Shown here in pieces: positions 55,457 to 64,000 of a stretch of 64,000 nt of DNA (positions are counted from its first letter, which is position 1; the number at the start of each line of letters is the position of its first letter). The position numbers were made by a program, and so were the translations under genes. The notes under the pieces are model-generated. The model saw only the letters and a list, made by a program, of their open reading frames with translations, did no database searches and was not told the DNA's origin. This DNA is from Chaetoderma sp. LZ-2023a (Eukaryota > Mollusca > Caudofoveata > Chaetodermatida > Chaetodermatidae), in contig CM067366.1 of assembly GCA_034401795.1 (NCBI GenBank), positions 74,530,129 through 74,594,128 on the forward strand. Direction: 5' to 3'.

Positions 55457-57565
55457 CGCTGTTCCTGTCGCACAGGCGCGGTCCAGGCGGATATGAAGGG
55501 AGCTTTCGTACCCTCAGGTACGCTTCGGCCCCTTCTGTCCGCCTTTGAGGCCTTACCCTTACCCTTCCCCTTGCCCTTCCCGCCTCTAGGGCGGTCAGGA
55601 GCAACATTGGGGAGGGTAGGCGCCTCTACAACCTTCCTGGGCTTCTTCGCCGGCGGCGGCTCTGAAAACCCAGCTGAAGCAGAAGTCGCAACAGGCCTAG
55701 CTTTCGCCTTGCCCTTATGCTTCTTCTGCTCCTTTGAAGGTTGTCCCGTTAGCGGTTTCCCCACAGGCCCTAGTGCGTGCGCTTGCTGCACTAGCTCTAG
55801 CTGTAGGTTTACCGCTAACCGATTCTGCGCGATACTGGCGGTATCCTCTAAGATGGCCCACGCTTGGCCACCGAAGATGCTAGGCCCTGTCAGGGGTGTC
55901 CCAAGGAGACGCTCCCTGACTGCCGTAGCCGGACGCATATGGTCAATGACCATTTGCCTCCTGGATTTCGTCACACGCGCTTGCACCCTTGCCAATCCGT
56001 CCATCGACAGCACCAGGCCGTCATTGACACATGAAAGCGCCACAGGTGGCACAGGGTGGCCTGCCCCGCTTCAGCCCACACCGACTGAAGGAGACGATAA
56101 GAGTGGTTGACAGCGCTCATCGCTGCCCTCACACCCTCATCGCATAGGGACAGGACTTCTTCCTGGTGTACCTGAGACTTGTCCACAAGTGCCGGACCGG
56201 GGTGACCCGCCACGGCACTCTGGACGCCCAGTACCCATCGGTCATCCTCCGTGACCGACGGGACTACACCATACCTGTCGTATTCCCCCCGCGGAATACG
56301 ACATCTTGCCCGCACCTCCCTGGAGGCCGCAGGGAGCTGACCCTTGGTCATCAGTTGTTTGCTATAAATAGCATCCAACCATTCTATGAACCGTGGATCC
56401 AGTCCCACTGACTGGATCCGGGCCGCGGGCAAAATCCCCGTCCTGATCGACGCAACCGACGGACGGGGCGCATCGTCATCGGCCGTGGCCGAAACCACAG
56501 ACGGGTCAACCATGGCTAGCCACGCCAGAGCATCTGACCAATCTACCTCCGATGAAGACACCCCCGCAAACACGTCACCCGTTGACGTGCTCACGGGTCT
56601 GCCAGCCACGGCCTCCCAGCAAGGAGCCACGGCTGACACGCCAGGTACTCCGGTACCACACGGTTCCGCAGCCACCCCATGAAACACTCCGGTCCATGGG
56701 GTAGGTCCGCACGGAAAACCGTACGGACCCGTAGCAGTCGCGGAACCATAGCCGGACACAGGCGCCCACGGCACCCCACGTCCGACTGCCGGACCAGGCG
56801 AGATAGGTGAGTACCACGCCCGGCCCGGCACACCCGTTCCCGTGACGGCTGGTGCCAAACCAAGCCGCACGGAACCGGTGCATGGTAACGGATTTGCCTC
56901 AGCCACAGGCGGAGCCGCTGACCTGGCTTGCGCCAAACCAGACAAATGGAGGCCGGTTCCGTCTAGGACGGAATCAACCTCCATATTCTCCACCTGCGGC
57001 TTCACGGGCCGCAGCAACCTCTCCTCCTCGGCCTCCTCGTCTTCAGACTCCGCAGAGTCGTCACTAGACGAGTCAACCGTGGAACCGTCCTGGCGGACGG
57101 CTCCCACACCTGACGGACCGGCCACCACTACTGGACCAACCGGAGGTGGCCGCAGAGAAACAGAAACCCGTCTGGCCGAAGCCAGACGGGACTGCCAGGG
57201 GGCCGTACGAGACGGCCCCCTTGGTAACCAGTCCAGAATCCTGTCCGAGGACAGGATCCGTACCAGGCATGGGGAGAAACTGCCCCCCAACCTTTGGTAG
57301 CAGGGACGACACCAGCGTGGTCAGAACGCTATGCAGAAAAACCTTGCAGAGCCGGACCAAACCACGCCGGCGGTGCCATCTCCGCCACCTCCAGCTGGGG
57401 ACGTGGAGCACCCGCACCGGCCGAACCGGGCGCTCCACGATTTACTGCACAAACATTACACCTATGATCTATATTACACAGGGCACACTTAAAACAGACA
57501 TGGTCCTTGAACATTACACGGACAAACTTATGGCAGTCGTCACATGATGGCGGGGCTGGCTTGGC
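55357..57565 (-). pseudogene. DIRS ORF1 (gag-like), copy C
   Basis: This copy has the longest uninterrupted ORF1 pieces: 439 codons at 57290-55971 and 231 codons at 56052-55357. A single missing C near 56075 is all that separates them. The Cys-rich N-terminus (CDDCHKF ... VCFKCALC ... RCNVC) is at 57565-57450, and about 80 bp after it (the MMMKFL region of A) is deleted. The acidic stretch (AESEDEEAEEERL), the DDRWVLGVQ block and the basic tail (KKHKGKAKARP, GGKGKGKGKGKASK) are present. A run of about 18 C follows the tail. Confidence 0.8.
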
Positions 57566-58638
57566 CTATAAAATAAGCACAAACCTACAATAAACAAGCG
57601 GAACGAGACCCGGATGGAAGGCAGACAATTAATTTTCAAATAATTTGACTCATAAATTAACCGTAACCTCCCCGCACCCCACCCCGCCACGTTACAACAA
57701 CGATCGCATTGACTATGACGACAAGTACGCGGCGGGCACAACACACCCATAATAGATCCTCCAGGATGTGTAACGGCTCCAGGAATCATATCGCATAGCA
57801 TTCAGGGTATATTTACTAATCAATATAAATTATACTCCTAACGAACGCAGCACGATATGTGAAGAAAACAACAAAATGTATAACAAAACTGCTGTCTCAC
57901 ACGGTAAAACCGCAGACCACACATCTACTCAAGGATTTTGAAACCACCGATCATTGCAAACCGATCGTGATCGCACGTAAACTTGATCATTCTAAAGTTT
58001 CCGGTACCATTTTTAGTACGCAGCACCCAGAATAAGATGCGTGAATTAATGAAAAATTTTTCTTCACATAAACATCCGAGCGACCGGGTGTGACGTCACC
58101 CGCTCGGATTCTACGGAGAACGACGTCAGCCGATATTCGTGTTAGAAATACCGTAGCAAACACCTATTTTCATATCTGCCGATCGCCTGTTGGGGTTTAA
58201 AGAAGGCGATCGTCTGGCATATATCGTTGTTAGCACACGTTCCAGATTCTATGGGGTCAGAAATTGGAACATGCGACACAACGAAATTTAGAGACCTAAG
58301 TCTTTTAACTATGGATAATAAAGAACAATACAACCTGGTTGTCTTGGGCGGTATTCTCCATAGTCCTTAGTTAATCCTTTCAGAACACACAAACTATCAC
58401 TGATTAAAGACTTAGATTATTTTAAAACACTAAAATCCTTAATGCAAAAAGCATGTATTGCTCTTGTCGCTATGCAAACAAGAATGAGCTCTATGGTAAA
58501 CGGGTACTCGGCAGTGGGGAGCCGAGTACCCGGTTCCCAGGAGTCGGTAAAGCTTTCTAAGTCTATAATCCTAGAGCCGCTGTCAAGGCCAGCTGTATAT
58601 CAGAAGTAACAGAATGGTGAGTATTGATCGAAGGAGAA

Positions 58639-60231
58639 CAGTTCAACTGAGCCGGACTAGGTCTATTACTGTGACAGGGTAATCAATGCAGTGCATAGGA
58701 ATAGTGCGTGTTCGTGTTCCCACACTAGCAAATGTATACGCATGCACACACACACATTTTTACGTGTGCATGTGCATGCGCACACACGCACACTGATGAA
58801 CGCATGCACACGAAAGATGTAGGGATAATGTTATATAGTATGTTATGTTATACTAACTGATGGGCGAACTGACCAAAGAAATAATAGGCTTCTTCCAAAT
58901 CCCATGTAATCAATAAACGGAGATGAAGTTTCTTTACTACACTCAGAGGAAAATAAGTTATGGAAAATGGACAAACATAGAACGTATTGACAAATTGATA
59001 AAAAATAATAAGACATCAGTGTTACACTGTCGGGATATTGGTGAAAAACTTGGCATTTTGCAAATCTAGCTTTGTATCATGATCACAATGACTTTGACCT
59101 CAAAAGTCTGAATGACTGTGCTGCTCCTACCGGTTGAGGTAACTGTATGACAATGCTTAGTTCAAATACTTTTGCCAATTCTGAAATAAGGTCAGATGAG
59201 CTAAGCTGAACCAAGCTGTTAAAGTCTGCATTTTATACAAATATTACAATGACCTTGAGCTCAGTATCAGTCCATTTGACATAGGTAAACATGTGACCAA
59301 GTTAAATTGAAGTAAGGTGAACCAATCTTGAGATATAAGACATTATGTTGAGCTAAACCAAAAATGTAACCGAAAAGAATAGAGTCATACTCCAACATCA
59401 CGATAGCCTTAACATTTTGACCCCAATAGCATTGTGTCAGGAAACCCCAAGATACCCACCAAAGAAATCTACCAATAAAAGTTCTGAAATCTGTTATAGA
59501 GCATACCTCAATACGACCTTTCTAGCTGAAGTAGCGACTTAGAAGGATACCTTTTAAACAATTTCGAAAATTTTCGGAAAATCTAAGATCATCACCAAAT
59601 AAAATAGACCACATCAAAATTCCTGTTTGATATGCTAAAGCCTACCGAAGGATGGACAAAGGATGTAAGATGGACAGACAGGCGGTCGCCATGTCATAAT
59701 CTTTCAGGTGAGCTAATAATCTGCTTCCAGAAAAGCTTAGAACAAACATAAATGTTTAAGTTATGCTCGCATCTCTCATAAGCTGGTTAAAAACCCGATA
59801 TAATGAGTATCTACTAAGTTACGAGCTTTCAAATGTGAAAGCACTATAGATGCGACATATGCAGCCTTAGCAGCTAGTCATATATTTGGCAGACTGACCG
59901 ACTGACAAACATACGGACCAACAGATAGATGTATACTTGTTGTGGAGTCGCAATTAAAAATTGTCCTATGAATAAAAATATCGAGAGATGCATGAAAACA
60001 ATGAGATGCATCCAACCGCATTATCAATATGATAACTGCTGCTACCGCTTTTGCTACTATTACTGCCTGCTGCAGCAGCTGCTGTTGCTGCTGCTGGTGG
60101 CAGCGGTGGTGAGTGTGTTGTTGTTGGTTGCTGTTGTGATCGCGGTGGTTGTGGTGGTCCTGGTGTTGATCCTACTGGTGCTGATGATGATGATTTTTAT
60201 TTATATGCTGTGGTTGAGAGGATGCAAGGAT
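58639..60231. other. no gene recognised; simple repeats
   Basis: (CA)n tracts at 58745-58795 and a GCTGCTGCT/GTTGTT trinucleotide-rich stretch at 60045-60180. The open frames over the latter are low complexity. Confidence 0.5.
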
Positions 60232-60407
60232 CAGGGATGGGGTTAATTCCATTTTATCAATTTCAATTCCATTTCATCAACTCCAAGTCCAATTCCATAC
60301 AAATATTTATAGAGATCAACAATGTTGTTCTTCGAGGTGTTATAATTGTACTCCATAAAAGGGCTAGAAACAACATGGACAAGAAAATGTGAAATTTCTC
60401 ATTAGTA

Positions 60408-60552
60408 TAGGTGTATGTCCATCTGCAGATTAAGAGAAACTTTTTAACCATTTACCACTGCAATGACTGGCTCACTCATCAATCCAGTCATTTCAGTGGT
60501 AAGTTTTCAAAAAATATTCCTCTTAGCCAACAAATGGACGTTTATCAATGCA
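60408..60552. repeat. palindromic MITE-like repeat P, copy 8
   Basis: GTATGTCCATCTGCAG ... TTTACCACTGCAATGACTGGCTC ... CCAGTCATTTCAGTGGTAAG ... CAAATGGACGTTTATCAA. Confidence 0.65.
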
Positions 60553-61457
60553 ACTGAAGAGGATGGTTTTGGTTGTCCTGCCATGAAAGATGTGGTTTCC
60601 CGATTTCACAGCTGTCTCCATTCAGATACCTCACTGTTGATTTTCCGACCATGGATTGTTTCAACTCAGACAATGTGGTGATGTCAATAGCACAGGTTAC
60701 TTCCCTCTTCCATTCACATTTTGTTGGAGGACTTGCAAGAATTTCTAATGCAGATTGTAGGTGGTATTTGGCAAGCACTCTGTCAGTATGTCACTACAAT
60801 CAGTTCTTGTTATTAGTTGTCTCAGCGCCATCATGTATTCTATGAATCCTGAGGATCGAGCGATAGTACCGAATAATATGAGTCATCACCTATTGATTTC
60901 CCTGTCAATGGGACATGGACCAAGTAGCAAGTAATCTGTCCCATCTGTGGCTGAAGTTGTTAGGCTTTGGACGAAGGTTGTCCATACTTTGTATGATACA
61001 TCTGTGTTTTAAAAGCTGAAATAGTTTTCATAGAGTGGTGCTCAACCCTCCCTTTGTTAGGTCTGTTGTTATAATTACAGGGAAATTATCTTGTAATGTA
61101 CTTCTATCCTGACCCATTTCATTCCACGCAGATGAAAGTTATTACTTTACTATTGCTAACACCCTGATGAATACTTTGAACACAATTTGGTTATTTTGGG
61201 AAGAAATATATTAGAAATCATTTAAACTAAAGTTATTTCAACGATGTCATGGTTTCATAGAAAGGGCACCCTGTTTCACGGGAATACAGAATGAAATAAG
61301 TTGAAGTTCATTGGCTTTGGTAATACACGAGTTGCAAAGATCACATGTGACAGTATGATAAAAATGTCAATTGTCAGGGAAAATTTAGGCATTCAACAGC
61401 ATATTAAACATGAAGTTTATCCGAGCTTTACTCTGTACATTCACAGACCAACAGATT

Positions 61458-61534
61458 ATATTTGAAAATTGACCACTGGAATGAATGGCTCAGTTATAGT
61501 CTTCTCTTAGCCTGAAAATCGACATTTTTCAACA
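61458..61534. repeat. palindromic MITE-like repeat P, copy 9 (half deleted)
   Basis: TTGAAAATTGACCACTGGAATGAATGGCTC runs directly into AGTCTTCTCTTAGCCTGAAAATCGACATTTTTCAA. The right inner arm is gone. Confidence 0.6.
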
Positions 61535-61616
61535 CGGCTACAGTAGTAAGTTTTGATCAGCTTGACCATTCACCCCTTAAAACTCAAATTTGTTCAAGAA
61601 ACTTAAAATTTTCCCA

Positions 61617-61790
61617 TAGAAAAATGTCCATTTGCAGACCAAGAAAAGACCATATTTGAAAATTCACCACTGGAATGACTGGCTCGGTTATCGAGCTAAA
61701 CATTCCAGTGCTAAATTAAAAGCAAATAGTCTTCTTTTGGTCTGTAAACAGACATTTCTCAAGACCACTGCAGAAGTCATTTTGGGGTGT
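61617..61790. repeat. palindromic MITE-like repeat P, copy 10
   Basis: GAAAAATGTCCATTTGCAGACCAAG ... CACTGGAATGACTGGCTCGG ... AAACATTCCAGTG ... TTTTGGTCTGTAAACAGACATTTCTCAAGACCACTGCAGAAG. Confidence 0.68.
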
Positions 61791-61934
61791 TAACTGTTAA
61801 GGCTTAATCTCTCATCAATGACTTATCAGTATCTCTGGATTGAAGGCCTATAAGGATCAGTGTATTAATACAGAGAAAGTGAGATATTACATGTACATTA
61901 ACAAAGCCAACAGTAAGTCTATGACAAATATCAT

Positions 61935-62100
61935 TGGAATTGAAGTGGAATTGATCAATTCCAGTCTATTCAAACTATCAATTCCAATTCAGTTGTCTTA
62001 AAATTTATCAATTCCAATTCCGGAGTCCTAAGATTTATCAATTCCAATTCCAAATCCGGAATTGAATTGGAATTGACGCATCAATTCCAATCAGAATTGA
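61935..62100. repeat. TCAATTCCAATTCC minisatellite
   Basis: A unit of about 30 bp containing TCAATTCCAATTCC and CCTAAGATTTA recurs several times, with reverse-oriented GGAATTGA units at both sides. A shorter stretch of the same motif lies at 60246-60300. Confidence 0.65.
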
Positions 62101-62111
62101 CCCCAAACCTA

Positions 62112-62614
62112 GAAAGGATAAGGGTGAAAAATTAAACACTAGGATGTTGTTTCCCATTTTCGAAAAACCTGTCAATATTGTAAGATACACACCTATACCC
62201 TACTTCCAAAACCCATCACTAACTCGCAAAAAAATAATATATAACGCTTCTATCTGACTGAAATACATTGTCTGCTAATGTATTTATGTCAGCGACATCG
62301 ACAAGTCCCATTGATCAGTGATTCCGCCTCACTGCTGGATGATTAAAGTGTATGGAAAAAATAAGGTTCACCATTCATAATTTAAGCTCAGAAAGCCGAT
62401 ACGTCATTACACGCTATCATGTAATAATTTTAGTGATTTCCCGATCACGCGTCTTACAAATAAACCATAGCATGACCTACATGTACTGCATATGGTATGA
62501 TAGAATCAAGATTTTGACTGATTTTCAAACAAATAATAATGTTTTCTAGAAGACTGTTAACCTGGAAATTAGTCTTGATATTTTATGTTTCGACTCTGCT
62601 GGTCCACCGCACAC
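62112..62614. other. no gene recognised
   Basis: AT-rich sequence without a supported feature. Confidence 0.4.
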
Positions 62615-62849
62615 GGGTCCATAAAGTGGATCAGATTGGCGTACCAGCCCGCTACACTGACGTCAGCACGCTACACTACGGATATACTACTACATGTATA
62701 TATAATATTGAATATAGTAGTAATATTATATATATTATTATATATAGTAGTAGTATATACATGTACGTACTGTAGCGTGCTGGCGTACTGTAGCGTGCTG
62801 GCGTCAGTGTAGCAGGCCGGTATGCCAATCTGGTCCACTTTATGGACCC
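62615..62849. repeat. 235-bp foldback element with ~60-bp arms
   Basis: GGGTCCATAAAGTGGATCAGATTGGC ... GCCAATCTGGTCCACTTTATGGACCC are inverted ends. GCTACACTGACGTCAGCACGC on the left mirrors GCGTGCTGGCGTCAGTGTAGC on the right. The centre is AT-rich and itself partly palindromic. GTACTGTAGCGTGCTGGC is tandemly doubled near 62767-62802. Confidence 0.8.
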
Positions 62850-63059
62850 TGTTATTATTATTATCATAAATTCCTCCTGTACAAAGGAGCACCTCCGGAT
62901 TTGAGTAAAGTGAGTTCTGTAGTCTGAATATGAACATATATACACATATGTAGAGAACTTGTTGAACCTGTAAGATCTAAGTTAATGGTAACTGAGGGGT
63001 GTACATCAAGTCAGACTGTGTGCTCATGGATGCTTCTGCTCTCGTTTTTAGACGTTGGT

Positions 63060-63560
63060 TGGTGGTCGGAGTCAATTATTTCTCGTCGTCTGTGGTGTGG
63101 TGTACTATGCACAGGTAATGGCAGATGATGTTTTCAGCTTTTGCGAGGCAGCATTTGCTCAGGCCATGCGAGGGTTCAATAAGCAGCATTGCCATCTTTT
63201 CACTTGTTGCGACTAGGCGTTTTGTCTGTTCTTGGCAGCTACCGCAGATTGTTGACTGCAGCAATGAGAAATATTTCATCCTGACATCATGTAAGGTCAC
63301 GCAGTCTACTAGAAAGTGTGAGTATGTCTCAGCATCTTCGTGATAGAGTTGGCATTCTGGATCCACCTCATACTGGTTGAAGGCTACTCTGTTAGCCTGG
63401 AGTATGTACACTTTTCATGCCAGTAGTGAGACAAAGCATATTTGGTGGTCTTCTTCCAGGAGTGTTTATCGGGTGGGGAATCAAGTTGCGCATGGATAGA
63501 TGGTAAGCTATAGAGTGCTATGGTCTTTCTAGCTGACCACTGACCCAGCTCTTTTTCTCA
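63060..63560 (-). pseudogene. non-LTR RT C-terminal relic
   Basis: On the minus strand: YSLPSIHAQLDSP, WKKTTKYALSHYWHEK, then ILQANRVAFNQYEVDPECQLYHEDAETYSHFLVDCVTLHDVR. This is the zf-RVT-type C-terminus seen at 18.4 and 29.8 kb, but the second Cys is Tyr. A frameshift lies near 63410. The fragment is 5' truncated. Confidence 0.72.
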
Positions 63561-64000
63561 AACCCTTCATTGTTACTTGCCGGATGCACAAGTCCCCTGT
63601 GGTCCATCGTAGATAATGTTCTTCACATTGTTTACCGCGAGAACATGGTCAGGTTCTCTGAAATACGACCACCTACCCTGGTGTTTTCCCAAGTTGCTAT
63701 AAAAACTTCCCTTTGGAAAAAATTGGATTCTATTTTGTGAGCAATTGGGGAAATAGGACTGACATTCAAATCTCAACATTTCAAACAGGGAAGATTAATT
63801 TATTTTATTTTGTGATATTAATTGTGGTAAGTACCGCGAGAATATGGAACACCATGATAGTTATTAGTACAATTTCACAGAGATTTAATGTACTTACTTA
63901 TACTTATCATATACTACCCTTTAGGAAAAATGCCTGTAGATAGATGGCGACTACATTATGCTTATTGCTTAGTTAATTTGTTTCGAGGTAAAGGAAAGAT
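63561..64000. other. no gene recognised
   Basis: No supported coding or repeat feature up to the window end. Confidence 0.4.

Larger units (their letters stand above)
52311..58638 (-). mobile_element. DIRS-like retrotransposon, copy C
   Basis: Left end TGCAGGAAATGTCAAT, mirrored in its own internal region as ATTGACATTTCCTGCA (ending 52616). The right end stops GAAGGAGAA at 58638. It has diverged more from A and B than they have from each other. An internal deletion of about 700 bp near 53069 removes the catalytic half of the recombinase. Confidence 0.92.
60232..62111. mobile_element. candidate hAT-like element with AATTCC-rich ends
   Basis: Left end CAGGGATGGGGTTAATTCC. The reverse complement of the right end reads TAGGTTTGGGGTCAATTC. 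GCAAGGAT (60224-60231) and GAAAGGAT (62112-62119) could be an 8-bp duplication with one mismatch. Both subterminal regions carry repeated TCAATTCCAATTCC units. It contains P repeats at 60408-60552, 61458-61534 and 61617-61790. No transposase is recognised. Confidence 0.5.

Noticed and set aside
60051..60392. Leu/Val/Gly-rich open frames
   Set aside because: They arise from a GCTGCTGCT/GTTGTT simple repeat.
60545..60778. 77-codon minus-strand frame as a possible transposase piece of the 60.2-62.1 kb element
   Set aside because: No transposase motif is visible and the frame is isolated.
62671..62945. Tyr/Ile/Thr-rich frames on both strands
   Set aside because: Products of the AT-rich palindromic core of the foldback element.

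Overview
The window looks like gene-poor, repeat-dense nuclear DNA of an animal, most plausibly a marine invertebrate. I see no complete host gene, no rRNA or tRNA gene, no operon and no CRISPR array. Nearly everything that can be interpreted is a transposable element or the wreck of one. The element mix (DIRS-like, Ty3/Gypsy, CR1-like with a PHD finger in ORF1, hAT-type, foldback/MITE repeats) is typical of metazoa, but I cannot name a species.

Layout. 1-1760: a near-perfect 176-bp palindrome, then nothing I can call. 1765-4180 (+): a relic of a non-LTR retrotransposon. 4193-10608 (-): a structurally complete but coding-dead Ty3/Gypsy element with LTRs, polypurine tract and TAAG target duplication. 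11260-18620 (+): a second non-LTR relic, split by two long related repeats with TGTAG...CTACA ends (11502-13792 and 14721-18310) that carry promoter-like CCAAT/CRE/TATA blocks. About 18880-30504 (+): a long CR1-like element. Its ORF1 is split by a hAT-like insertion (20455-24672, exact 8-bp target duplication), which holds a second hAT-like insertion (20507-22002, again an exact 8-bp duplication). 30505-32671: mostly uninterpreted, with foldback and TG repeats.

The right half is dominated by three copies of one DIRS-like tyrosine-recombinase retrotransposon, all read on the minus strand: A 32672-39679, B 45240-52263, C 52311-58638. Each has split inverted terminal repeats, an internal complementary region built from the reverse complements of its own two ends, a gag-like ORF1 with a Cys-rich N-terminus, reverse transcriptase/RNase H with a methyltransferase-like C-terminal extension, and a tyrosine recombinase. 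A keeps an open recombinase frame with all catalytic residues, B is frameshifted just before the HxxR box, and C has lost the catalytic half. B and C lie head to tail with only 47 bp between them.

Between A and B, and again at 60.2-62.1 kb, sits a field of palindromic MITE-like repeats, a hAT-like element with a perfect 8-bp duplication (40303-41361) and other foldback units. The DIRS genes would work together: ORF1 as particle protein, RT/RNase H copying RNA to DNA, the internal complementary region templating circle closure and the recombinase inserting the circle. No copy here looks fully autonomous.
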